This document shows, one piece after another, positions 16,215 through 25,058 of a stretch of 64,000 bases of DNA. Source of the DNA: Treponema rectale (GTDB lineage: Bacteria > Spirochaetota > Spirochaetia > Treponematales > Treponemataceae); contig NZ_JACHFR010000002.1 in NCBI RefSeq assembly GCF_014202035.1, positions 558,001 through 622,000 on the forward strand. Direction: 5' to 3'. How positions within the stretch are numbered: position 1 is the first letter of the stretch; every line of letters starts with the position of its first letter. The notes beneath the pieces were generated by a model. That model was given only the letters and a program-made list of their open reading frames with translations, was not told the DNA's origin and searched no databases. Both the position numbers and the translations under genes were made by a program.

Positions 16215-17612
16215 ATGGAATACATTCTTAATAAAAAAAATATCCCCATTCTCAGATATTCAGAAAATAAGGGTTACATTGAAGTTCTGCAGGTTTATAA
16301 CAAGGAACACCTGCCTGTAGCTTTGTTTCTAAATGGAAAACCATCTTCTGATAATCTTTATGCCCTGAATGAAAAAATGGAGCTGTTCCTGGATAACCGT
16401 CTCATTCCTTCTACCCGGCTTCATTTTAAGGAAGCACTGGAAGAACTAGAAATACCTTCAAACTATGAACTTGCAAAAAAGAGCTGGTTCTTAAGTCTTT
16501 CTGACCAGTACTGGATTTGTCCTGTTGAACTTAAAGATAAACTTTTCTGGGAAGATATTAATTTCTTTACAAATGATTATGATCCGGCAATCGGATTACG
16601 CCTTACAAGTAATTCAAAAAGCCTGAATAGAAATTCCAGTTCCTACTCTCCAGATAATGTAACAAACGGTGAACTTTCAAAGCGCTGGTTCAAAAAGGAT
16701 GGAATCAACTATCTTGAAAAAGCCGGTACCGGAACCGAACAGCAGGAGCCTTTGAATGAAGTTCTTGCTTCTGAAATCTGTAGACGCCTTAATATTGCTT
16801 ATGTGCCTTATTATCTTACAATTCGTGATGATAAATACTTCTGTTACTGCCCGGATATGATTGATGAATCAACTGAACTGGTTCCAATGGATGCTGTTTA
16901 TCAGGATTTGCGTTTGATTGATGGAAAATTCTACGACTATGAAGAGCTTATAAAACGCTGCAATGAAGTGAAGATCCCCAATGCGGAGGCGGATTTATTA
17001 AAAATCATTCTTGTAGATTATATAATGGCAAACATCGACCGCCATTCCTACAACATCAGCTTTATAAGGGATTCAAATACACTTCAGTGGAAAGGCATCG
17101 CTCCAGTATACGACACAGGAAAATCCATGTTTCTAAATCTTCTTGATTTTGAAATGAATATGATTTCTTCAGGTCAGATTGGAGCAAAACCTTTTTATGG
17201 GACACAGTCAGAGCAGATAAGCAGGCTTCCTGTTTCAAAAATTGCTTCCGCTATTAATCTTGAAAATCTTGATGGAATTGACGACTGGTATACTGATTTC
17301 CTAAAACCGTTAAAACGACTTTCAGAAGAAAAAAAGACTGCTCTGGTAAAGAAGCTTCGTGAAAGAATCGAAGAAACAAAATCAATTCTTGCATCGTATA
17401 AAACAGAAGCTGCTGGCTCGAAAGAAAAACAGTCGAATGCAGACCTGGTTTATTCAGCGCTAAAACGAAATCCAAAACAGACTAAGGAAGAAGTTTCTAA
17501 AGCAACAGGCCTTTCACGAGCAACAATCACACGAACTTACAGCGAACTTGAAAAGCAGGGAAAGATTTGTCGCGTTGGGTCGAATAAGACGGGATATTGG
17601 GAGGTGTTTTAA
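16215..17612 (+). CDS. HipA-like kinase with C-terminal winged helix
   Basis: 465 residues from the ATG at 16215; gaggcgaa lies just upstream and a GTG at 16203 is the only alternative. The centre and C-lobe follow the HipA Ser/Thr kinase fold: LEKAGTGTEQQEPLNEVLAS (about 171-190), the catalytic loop ANIDRHSYNISF (about 273-284) and the metal-binding YDTGKSMF (about 300-307). HipA toxins phosphorylate aminoacyl-tRNA synthetases or other targets. No HipB is adjacent; instead about 60 C-terminal residues form an HTH (TKEEVSKATGLSRATITRTY), so toxin and DNA-binding functions may be fused. The four upstream repeats support self-regulation. Could also be a transcriptional regulator using a HipA fold. 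Confidence 0.8.
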   Translation: MEYILNKKNIPILRYSENKGYIEVLQVYNKEHLPVALFLNGKPSSDNLYALNEKMELFLDNRLIPSTRLHFKEALEELEIPSNYELAKKSWFLSLSDQYWICPVELKDKLFWEDINFFTNDYDPAIGLRLTSNSKSLNRNSSSYSPDNVTNGELSKRWFKKDGINYLEKAGTGTEQQEPLNEVLASEICRRLNIAYVPYYLTIRDDKYFCYCPDMIDESTELVPMDAVYQDLRLIDGKFYDYEELIKRCNEVKIPNAEADLLKIILVDYIMANIDRHSYNISFIRDSNTLQWKGIAPVYDTGKSMFLNLLDFEMNMISSGQIGAKPFYGTQSEQISRLPVSKIASAINLENLDGIDDWYTDFLKPLKRLSEEKKTALVKKLRERIEETKSILASYKTEAAGSKEKQSNADLVYSALKRNPKQTKEEVSKATGLSRATITRTYSELEKQGKICRVGSNKTGYWEVF

Positions 17613-17679
17613 ACCTTCAGAAGTGGCCACATAAATAGTATGGTAACTGGGGGCGTAAGGAGGAAAGAAAATCAGTAAG

Positions 17680-18292
17680 AAGAATATTCCCCAAATGACC
17701 TTTGACAAAATGTGCCGGTAAAAGTGGATTTTCATAGCCCGCTCTCACGGCCTTGAAATTGAAGACACACCAAAGCTACGGGATGAAGTCGGAAAAACTC
17801 TGGAGGAATTTCAGAAAGAAAAGGACCTGCAGCGTAATCGGTTTTACACTCTCCTTTCTGCGCTGACCGAAAAGAATATCGATGTGCTTGAAGAAATCTC
17901 TAAGTGGGAAGAACTCATGCCGAGTATTCAGAATTTTAAGGAGTGGACAAAGGAGCGGTGCCGTGATGCCTAGAGAACCTACCGGGATGAACAGCTGGAT
18001 CCGATAGTCGATTTGTTTGTTTCTGCTTTTGCAAATTCAAATAAAGCGATTAAAGATGGATATGACAGCTAGATTAAGTAGTATGACCATCAGCTGAACG
18101 GCTACTCGAAGGAGACAGCCAACGGTAAAAAACACTTCTTCGGAGTTGCTTCGTAAAATTGCCGGAGTTATCGCAGAACACGGGTGTAAAGACGTAAAGG
18201 AATGGATGCAGAAAAGCTTCAGGTATAGGGAGTTTGAACTGGGACGGGAAGCGGAAAGGAAACTGAAGATAGAGCGGGAATGGGAGAGGTAA
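17680..18292 (+). pseudogene. Decayed gene of unknown function
   Basis: This stretch has no intact frame. One frame from 17680 carries a believable coil-rich protein (IARSHGLEIEDTPKLRDEVG, FQKEKDLQRNRFYTLLSALT, WEELMPSIQNFKEWTKER) interrupted by stops at 17719 (TAA), 17971, 18070 and 18079 (all TAG), then after a frame change in the A-run near 18125 continues (ELLRKIAGVIAEHG, DVKEWMQKSFRYREF) to a stop at 18292. The composition, with a charged C-terminus (EAERKLKIEREWER), resembles mobilisation or phage accessory proteins but I do not recognise it. The 67 bases between hipA and this remnant hold nothing evident. Confidence 0.6.
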
Positions 18293-18374
18293 TTTATTGA
18301 TTCATGAGATTCCGCTTTTATATCAATATTCTTAGGTACTTAATCATATTATTATATTACATATAAATATTTTC

Positions 18375-18403
18375 TTGTATACTTCCGAGAACGGAAATAT
18401 AAT
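18375..18403 (+). promoter_or_regulatory. Promoter with a palindrome in the spacer
   Basis: TTGTAT (18375-18380) and TATAAT (18398-18403) are 17 bases apart. The spacer contains ttccg-agaa-cggaa (18383-18396), a perfect 5-base-arm inverted repeat. A repressor bound there would block the promoter. It drives the HTH gene and probably the long defence operon. Confidence 0.7.
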
Positions 18404-18421
18404 AGTATTAGGATGGATACA

Positions 18422-18607
18422 ATGGATAATCTATGTACAGCTAAGGAACTTGCCGAAAAATGGGGAGTTACTGTACGAATGGTTACTCTAATGTGTACCG
18501 AAGGGAAGATACCAGGTGCAAAAAAATTTGGAAACAGCTGGGTTATTCCCAAGGATACGGAAAAACCGTTGGATGGACGGACTAAAGAAGCAAAAGAATC
18601 CAGGTAA
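18422..18607 (+). CDS. Excisionase-type helix-turn-helix protein
   Basis: 61 residues from the ATG at 18422 (MDNLCTAKEL); an in-frame ATG at 18413 is possible but taggatgg fits the later start better. The sequence LCTAKELAEKWGVTVRMVTL followed by CTEGKIPGAKKFGNSWVIP is the classic MerR-like HTH_17/excisionase fold seen in phage excisionases and in small regulators that head restriction-modification operons. 23 bases before the helicase gene in the same direction. I infer that it controls the promoter at 18375-18403. Confidence 0.85.
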   Translation: MDNLCTAKELAEKWGVTVRMVTLMCTEGKIPGAKKFGNSWVIPKDTEKPLDGRTKEAKESR

Positions 18608-18630
18608 TATTAGAGTAGGAGACAGGAACT

Positions 18631-21600
18631 GTGGAACTTATAGATAACATAAATAAAACTCTTGCATTAGATTTAAAGGAGACCATAAAACCTAGTAGTA
18701 AAATCTCCATCGCAGCAAGCTGTTTTTCTATTTATGCTTATCAGGAATTAAAAGAGCAACTAGAAAATATTGACCAGCTGCAGTTTATTTTTACTTCACC
18801 TACATTTACAACAGAAAAAGCAAAAAAAGAAAAGCGTGAGTTTTATATCCCTAAACTTAATCGTGAGCGCAGCCTTTATGGAACTGAGTTTGAAGTAAAA
18901 CTACGTAATGAACTTTCTCAGAAAGCTATTGCTAAAGAATGTGCTGAATGGATAAAAAATAAAGCTGTATTCAAGTCAAATCAGACAAATCAAAACATGT
19001 CTGGTTTTGTTAATGTTGATGATACAAGTTATATGTCAATTCAGGGCTTTACGACTGTTGATTTGGGATGTGAAAAAGGAAACAATGCTTACAACATTGT
19101 AAACAAAATTGAAGCTCCATTAAGTAATGCTTATCTTCAACTTTTTGACCAGCTCTGGAATGATAAAGAAAAGCTGCAGGAAGTAACTGATGTTGTTATT
19201 GAAAATATTACTGCTGCATATAACGAAAACGCACCTGAGTTTCTTTACTTTGTAACTCTGTACAACATTTTTAATGAGTTCCTTGAAGACATAAACGAAG
19301 ATGTTTTACCTAATGAGGCTACTGGATTTAAGAATACTAAAATCTGGAACAAGCTTTATAATTTTCAGAAGGATGCTGTTCTTGCAATTATCAATAAGCT
19401 TGAAAAGTTTAATGGCTGTATTCTTGCTGATAGTGTCGGTCTTGGTAAAACTTTTACGGCTCTTGCTGTTATAAAATATTATGAGTGCCGCAATAAAAAC
19501 TGTCTGGTGCTTTGTCCTAAAAAGCTTACTAATAACTGGAATACTTACAAAGATAACTACATTAACAATCCGATTGCAGAAGACCGTATGAATTATACTG
19601 TTCTTTATCATACAGACTTGAACAGAACTTATGGTACTTCTAACGGTATAGATCTGGCTCGTATTCGTTGGGATAACTACGATTTAGTTGTAATTGATGA
19701 ATCTCATAATTTCCGTAATGGCGGTAAGCTTGAACTTGATGATGAAGAAGACGAAAAGTTCAACCGATATGCTGTTCTTATGCGTAATGTTATTCGCAAA
19801 GGTGTTAGAACAAAAGTTCTTATGCTTTCTGCTACTCCAGTAAATAACCGCTTTAATGACCTTAAGAATCAGCTGGCTCTTGCTTATGAAGGAAATGAAA
19901 ATAACATCAACGATAAATTAAACATTACCAAGCCTTTATCTGATGTTTTTAGAAATGCTCAAAAGGCATTTAATAAATGGAGTGAATATCCAGAAAAAGA
20001 AAGAACAACAGAAAATCTTTTACAGATGCTTGATTTTGACTTCTTTGAAATTCTGGACAGCGTAACAATAGCACGTTCAAGAAAACATATTCAAAAGTAT
20101 TATGATACTTCTGCAATTGGAACTTTCCCTAAACGAAATCCACCGGAATCTGTTTCTACTCCATTAACTGATTTACCAAATGCGGTAACTTACAATGAAA
20201 TCTTTGACCATTTAATGAAGCTGTATCTTTCTGTCTATACGCCTTCTTTGTATATTTTGCCAAGTAAGCTTTCTAAATATACTGATATGTTTGATGATGA
20301 AAAGGTCATCGGCATTACACAAATAGGACGCGAGCAGGGTATCAAACGGCTTACCGCAATTAATTTGATGAAGCGTATGGAAAGCTCCGTTTATTCTTTT
20401 AGATTGACTCTTGAGAGAATAAATGAACAAATAACAGAAACAATCCGCACAATTGAACGATATAGGACAAACAAAGTTAATGGCGAGATGGATGTTACAG
20501 ATATTTCTGATTCTATTGATGATTTAGATTCAGAAGATATGAATGACATTTTCTCCATTGGCAGAAAAGTAAGAATCGACCTTGCGGATATGGATTATCT
20601 GTCGTGGAAACAGTCTTTGGAACACGACAAAGAAATCTTTGACCTTCTGGATTCTCTTGTTCTTGATATTACTCCTGAACATGATCTTAAGCTGCAGGAA
20701 TTAATTAGAAAGATAAAATATAAAATTGAACATCCTATTAATGAAGGAAACAAAAAAGTAATTGTTTTTTCGGCATTCTCTGATACAGCAGAATATCTTT
20801 ACCAGAATATTTCAGGAGTACTCAAGAATGAATACAATATAAATACTGCACTTATTACAGGAAATGTTGACGGAAAGACTACTATAGAAAAACTGCCAAG
20901 AGATTTGAACACTGTTCTTACTTGCTTCTCTCCAATTTCAAAAGACAGAGATATTTTATTTGAAAAGAATCCTGGTGATATTGATGTACTTATTGCAACA
21001 GACTGTATTTCTGAAGGTCAGAACTTGCAGGACTGTGATTATCTTATAAACTATGATATTCACTGGAACCCTGTTCGCATTATACAGCGCTTTGGACGAA
21101 TTGATCGTATTGGTAGTAAGAACGCAGTTATTCAGCTTGTAAACTTCTGGCCTGATATTTCTCTTGATGAATATATAAATCTTAAAGCTCGTGTAGAAAC
21201 ACGAATGAAGATTGTTGATATGACAGCAACTGGAGATGATAACATTATTGATCCAGAGCAGCAGAAAGACATGGAATACAGAAAAGCCCAGCTGCAGCGT
21301 TTAAAAGATGAAGTTGTAGATATGGAAGATATGACTTCTGGAATTTCAATAATGGACCTGGGCTTAAATGAATTCAGACTGGACTTGCTGCAATATATTA
21401 AAGACGGACATTCAGTTGAGCATACTCCATTTGGGCTTCATGCTGTTGTGCAAAAAACAGATGAACTGCCGGAAGGAATAATTTTTGTATTAAAAAATCG
21501 TTCCAATTCTGTAAACATAAAAAACCAGAACAGACTCCATCCTTTCTATATGATTTACATTAGAAATGATGGCGGAATTGAAATAAATCATCTGGATGCA

Positions 21601-21876
21601 AAAAAGCTTTTGGATACTGTAAGGTTGCTTTGTAGAGAAAAATCAGAACCTATAAAAAATCTTTGTGATGCATTTAATAAAGAAACAAAGAACGGCCGCA
21701 ATATGAAAGACTGTTCCCGCTTACTCAGTGAAGCAATTGATTCGATTATTGAAAATAAAGAAATTAGTGATATCGATTCTTTCTTGAGTGGTAATACAGT
21801 AGACTTTAAACATACACAAATTAAAGGCTTGGATGATTTTGAATTAATCTGCTTCTTTGTTGTAAAGGGAGAATAG
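18631..21876 (+). CDS. SNF2-type helicase with degenerate PLD-like N-terminus
   Basis: 1081 residues; starts with GTG or with the frame as given (gacaggaactGTGGAA). Residues 1-150 look like the PLD-like domain fused to many restriction-associated helicases, but the HKD motif is not visible. The motor has Walker A ADSVGLGKTF (266-275), DESHNF (356-361), LSATPVNNR (399-407) and the second lobe TDCISEGQNLQ and QRFGRIDRIGS (about 785-825). Family knowledge: such SNF2/DEAD proteins translocate on duplex DNA and occur beside DUF4391 proteins and type III Mod/Res. Here it is the first enzyme gene of the defence array; the DUF4391 gene begins one base after its stop. Intact, cytoplasmic. Confidence 0.88.
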   Translation: MELIDNINKTLALDLKETIKPSSKISIAASCFSIYAYQELKEQLENIDQLQFIFTSPTFTTEKAKKEKREFYIPKLNRERSLYGTEFEVKLRNELSQKAIAKECAEWIKNKAVFKSNQTNQNMSGFVNVDDTSYMSIQGFTTVDLGCEKGNNAYNIVNKIEAPLSNAYLQLFDQLWNDKEKLQEVTDVVIENITAAYNENAPEFLYFVTLYNIFNEFLEDINEDVLPNEATGFKNTKIWNKLYNFQKDAVLAIINKLEKFNGCILADSVGLGKTFTALAVIKYYECRNKNCLVLCPKKLTNNWNTYKDNYINNPIAEDRMNYTVLYHTDLNRTYGTSNGIDLARIRWDNYDLVVIDESHNFRNGGKLELDDEEDEKFNRYAVLMRNVIRKGVRTKVLMLSATPVNNRFNDLKNQLALAYEGNENNINDKLNITKPLSDVFRNAQKAFNKWSEYPEKERTTENLLQMLDFDFFEILDSVTIARSRKHIQKYYDTSAIGTFPKRNPPESVSTPLTDLPNAVTYNEIFDHLMKLYLSVYTPSLYILPSKLSKYTDMFDDEKVIGITQIGREQGIKRLTAINLMKRMESSVYSFRLTLERINEQITETIRTIERYRTNKVNGEMDVTDISDSIDDLDSEDMNDIFSIGRKVRIDLADMDYLSWKQSLEHDKEIFDLLDSLVLDITPEHDLKLQELIRKIKYKIEHPINEGNKKVIVFSAFSDTAEYLYQNISGVLKNEYNINTALITGNVDGKTTIEKLPRDLNTVLTCFSPISKDRDILFEKNPGDIDVLIATDCISEGQNLQDCDYLINYDIHWNPVRIIQRFGRIDRIGSKNAVIQLVNFWPDISLDEYINLKARVETRMKIVDMTATGDDNIIDPEQQKDMEYRKAQLQRLKDEVVDMEDMTSGISIMDLGLNEFRLDLLQYIKDGHSVEHTPFGLHAVVQKTDELPEGIIFVLKNRSNSVNIKNQNRLHPFYMIYIRNDGGIEINHLDAKKLLDTVRLLCREKSEPIKNLCDAFNKETKNGRNMKDCSRLLSEAIDSIIENKEISDIDSFLSGNTVDFKHTQIKGLDDFELICFFVVKGE

Positions 21877-21877
21877 A

Positions 21878-22486
21878 ATGCTTAATCTCCCGGAAGTTAC
21901 TGAATTACAGAAGGCTTTACCTAAAGTCCAGATATACAGAAAGTTTGAACTTACAAATGCGCAACAGACAAAGTTTGATGCTGACATAAGCCGCATTGAT
22001 ATTGTAAACGAAGTAAGTAGCAGAACTATTCCTGCAATACAGGAAGGACAGAAAATAAAAAGCTTTTATCTTTTGAGCGTTACTCTTAAGACAAAAGACT
22101 ATGAGCCAAAGAATATTGAACGAATTGCAAAACTGATTCCGCAGAATCTTATTTTTGCATTACAGTTTGAAGAAGAGATTCAGCTGGCAGTCTTTTGTGA
22201 AAAGCTCTTTACTACTGAATGGATGCCGGAAACAAAAGCTTCAATTGAAATTTCTGGTTTGAACTTTGATGATGTTTGGGAAAATATCATCAAAAAGATT
22301 GAAGGCGGCGAATGGAATAACGACCTTACTCTTGAAGAAAATATAGAGATAAAGGAAAAGCAGGAAAAGCTGCAAAAAGAAATTGAGCGGCTTGAAAAAC
22401 TTGCACGTAAGGAAGTTCAACCTAAAAAGAAGTTTGAACTGGTGAACCAGAAAAAAAAATTGGAAGAAGAATTAAAAAAGTTATAA
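21878..22486 (+). CDS. DUF4391 protein
   Basis: 202 residues with a strong ribosome binding site (gggagaataga). The first 135 residues (LPEVTELQKALPKVQIYRKF, then IVNEVSSRTIPAIQEGQKIK, NLIFALQFEEEIQLAVF) match DUF4391, a family found next to helicase-type restriction genes; the fold suggests a small DNA- or protein-binding adaptor. The C-terminal 45 residues are a charged coiled coil (EKQEKLQKEIERLEKLARKE). It makes a two-gene unit with the helicase. Role inferred from company, no biochemistry known to me. Confidence 0.75.
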   Translation: MLNLPEVTELQKALPKVQIYRKFELTNAQQTKFDADISRIDIVNEVSSRTIPAIQEGQKIKSFYLLSVTLKTKDYEPKNIERIAKLIPQNLIFALQFEEEIQLAVFCEKLFTTEWMPETKASIEISGLNFDDVWENIIKKIEGGEWNNDLTLEENIEIKEKQEKLQKEIERLEKLARKEVQPKKKFELVNQKKKLEEELKKL

Positions 22487-22499
22487 AAGGAGCAAAAAG

Positions 22500-24350
22500 A
22501 TGGCAAAAGTAGAAATTAATGAAGGTTATGAATTATTGCAGATTATAAATGATTTTGGTGAACCATTAGAAATATTTAGAGAAGCATTCCAAAATGCATT
22601 TGATGCTGATGCACATAATGTTTACTGTCATATATATCAGGAAAACGATTTTGATGAGGAAAAATTATTTATAGATATATGGAATGATGGTGTTCCATTA
22701 CATAAAGATAATATAAAAAATTTCTTTGGATTAGCAAAATCAACTAAAATTGATGATAAAAAGAAACCAATAGGAAAACTTGGATATAAAGGCCATGGTT
22801 CAAAAATATTCTTTAATGCAGATACTGTACAGATTTGTTCTAAAACAAATGATGATGAATGGTATGTAGAATTAAATAAACCGCTTAAACAAATAAAAGA
22901 AACTAATGGGTTAGAGTACACAGAAATTAAACAATCATCTGCTACAACAATTCACTTACCAACAGAAATCAAAGAAGGTTTTTTTGTTAGGATTATTAAT
23001 CCAAAACATTTTCCAAATAAAGAAACCTTTCATAAATTAGATCACCGATATTTAAGAGATTATATTCTTTGGTATACAATTTTTGGAACAATACGAACTC
23101 AATATGATGAACAATATAAAAATCGTAATTTTACATTATATCTTTCAGGATTAGGAATAAATGAGTATTCATATTTAATAAATAACAATTCTTTATTTAT
23201 GGATCCAAAACCAAATTTTGAAAGTTTTGAAAATGTTAAATATGAAAAAATAGATATGGGTCATATTTTCCCAAATGACAGAAGTGATAAAAAATCTATG
23301 CAGAAGTACTGCAATGCAATTGATCCAAAGAAAAATTATTTTGATTTTTATGCAAATCACTATTATGAAAAAAAAGAATGTCCAGGAATAACAAAATTCT
23401 ATTTTTATATGAGTCTGGAAGGATATGAGACAAAGAGAACTTATGATATTTTGCTTTCAAAAAAAGGAAAACAGTCACAGGAATTGAAAAAACTTACACA
23501 TTCTGATGGTGAGAGATATGGTATATGGGTTTGTAAAGGAGGTATTCCCGTTGAGAAGGTAGATGCATGGTATGAAGGAGGTAAAGGAACATATTCATAT
23601 ATGCAGGCTTTTATTGATTGTGATGATTTTGAATTAACTGCAAATCGAGGCTCAATTCGTAATACAAAAATAGAGATTATTAAAGCTGTAAAAGAAGCTT
23701 TTAATGACATTATGAATAAAGCTGATGTTCAAAAATTACTTGAGGAACGAATTGAAGAAGAAAACAAGGAAAAACTTAGACGATCTGTAGTAGATGATAA
23801 AAATGAATTAAAGAAAAGAAAAGATGCTTTTGGTAAGCGTAAAAAAATAATGCTTCCAGATGGAACTGTATTTTATGAACCTACAAATACATCAAAATAT
23901 GTTCTCTCAGAATCCGAAAGTATGGTACTTCTTGTCCAGTTAATGACAAAATATCCAACCCTCTTTAATTTTGATTTACTTGATTATAATACCCGCGATG
24001 GAATTGATTTTGTAGTTAATAATAAATATGGTGAACCAAAATATATAGAATTAAAAGGAATTCTTACTAAATCAATGAATCATCCATTTGAGTTTATAAA
24101 TAAAATTATATGTTATGAAACAGATTTAAAAAATGGTGATATTTGTAAAGATTTAGTAGGAATTGAAGTTGAATTTAAAGAAGCTAAGAAACAGAAATAC
24201 AAATCAAAAGACGATAATGATGTATTTAATGGCAAAGAGTATACTGGATATCAATTAATTCCTGTAAATACAAATGACAATGTAGATGCAATAGAAGTAA
24301 TTTGTTTAAAAGATTTAATAAAAGATGTTCTTGGTGGAGAAATAAAATAA
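22500..24350 (+). CDS. GHKL (Hsp90-like) ATPase fused to a nuclease-like domain
   Basis: 616 residues, ribosome binding site aaaggagc. N-terminal Bergerat ATPase: N-box IFREAFQNAFDADAHNVYC (about 25-43, Glu/Asn/Asp), IDIWNDGVPLHKDN (about 61-74) and IGKLGYKGHGSKIFF (about 95-109). A middle region (110-430) resembles the MutL/Hsp90 transducer and ends in a charged coil. The last 150 residues carry DGIDFVVNNKYG and KYIELKG (about 500-520), a D-x(n)-E-x-K arrangement of PD-(D/E)XK enzymes and of DUF3883. An ATP-gated dimeric clamp with nuclease activity is the natural inference. The DNA from here to 29.3 kb is visibly more A+T-rich than the helicase gene. Confidence 0.78.
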   Translation: MAKVEINEGYELLQIINDFGEPLEIFREAFQNAFDADAHNVYCHIYQENDFDEEKLFIDIWNDGVPLHKDNIKNFFGLAKSTKIDDKKKPIGKLGYKGHGSKIFFNADTVQICSKTNDDEWYVELNKPLKQIKETNGLEYTEIKQSSATTIHLPTEIKEGFFVRIINPKHFPNKETFHKLDHRYLRDYILWYTIFGTIRTQYDEQYKNRNFTLYLSGLGINEYSYLINNNSLFMDPKPNFESFENVKYEKIDMGHIFPNDRSDKKSMQKYCNAIDPKKNYFDFYANHYYEKKECPGITKFYFYMSLEGYETKRTYDILLSKKGKQSQELKKLTHSDGERYGIWVCKGGIPVEKVDAWYEGGKGTYSYMQAFIDCDDFELTANRGSIRNTKIEIIKAVKEAFNDIMNKADVQKLLEERIEEENKEKLRRSVVDDKNELKKRKDAFGKRKKIMLPDGTVFYEPTNTSKYVLSESESMVLLVQLMTKYPTLFNFDLLDYNTRDGIDFVVNNKYGEPKYIELKGILTKSMNHPFEFINKIICYETDLKNGDICKDLVGIEVEFKEAKKQKYKSKDDNDVFNGKEYTGYQLIPVNTNDNVDAIEVICLKDLIKDVLGGEIK

Positions 24351-25031
24351 ATGGCAAGAAAACCAAAAGAACACAATGTAGCTGGAAGTCAAAATGATAT
24401 TCAGTTGTTAGCAAATGAGTATCCAGAATTACTTGATTCTCAATTATCAACACTTATACATGAATCAATAAAATTGAATTGGTGTTCGCCTCTCAAAGAT
24501 GATGAATATGCGGAATATGTTGATCAAGATTTTATTGATAAATTAGGTATTTCAGATAAAATAAAAATACCATTAAAACAATTTTGGCCAAATAAAGGTC
24601 CGAATTGGGATGGATTAGCTAAGTATAAAAATAAGGTTTTTATTATAGAAGCTAAGGCTCATATTAGTGAGCAACAGATAGAATCTACAGATTCAAAAGA
24701 TAAATCCTTATCTTTAATTGAAAATTCTCTTCAAAAAACTAAAAATTTCTTAGAAGTAAAATCTAATGTAAGTTGGTGTAAAAATAATTATTATCAGTAT
24801 GCAAATAGATTAGCTCATTTATATTTTTTAAGAGAACTAAATAATATTGATGCCAATTTATTATTTATCTATTTCTTAAATGATAAAACTATTCTAGAAA
24901 AAAAAGAAACAATAGAAGATTGGGAAAAAGCTATTGATGAAGTTTATAAAAGCTTAAAAATAGAAAGAAAGAATAAGCTTTCTAATTATATTCATCATAT
25001 TTATATAGATACAAACAAGTTTGAAAGATAG
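24351..25031 (+). CDS. PD-(D/E)XK nuclease-like protein
   Basis: 226 residues; the ATG follows the previous stop codon with no gap, so translation is probably coupled. The segment GPNWDGLAKY then VFIIEAKAHISEQQ (about 84-107) gives Asp, then Glu-x-Lys in the spacing of the PD-(D/E)XK nuclease core, followed by a helix (QQIESTDSKDKSLS). The rest is alpha/beta with many Lys and Asn. I do not know a named family. Its strict coupling with the GHKL protein suggests that the two act together. Confidence 0.65.
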   Translation: MARKPKEHNVAGSQNDIQLLANEYPELLDSQLSTLIHESIKLNWCSPLKDDEYAEYVDQDFIDKLGISDKIKIPLKQFWPNKGPNWDGLAKYKNKVFIIEAKAHISEQQIESTDSKDKSLSLIENSLQKTKNFLEVKSNVSWCKNNYYQYANRLAHLYFLRELNNIDANLLFIYFLNDKTILEKKETIEDWEKAIDEVYKSLKIERKNKLSNYIHHIYIDTNKFER

Positions 25032-25058
25032 AAGAAAAAAAGAGGTTTAAAAAACGTT

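Noticed and set aside
17680-18292. Amber-recoded gene rather than pseudogene.
   Set aside because: A TAA and a frame change are also present, the 5' end is missing, and neighbouring genes use TAG as a normal stop (the helicase gene ends in TAG).
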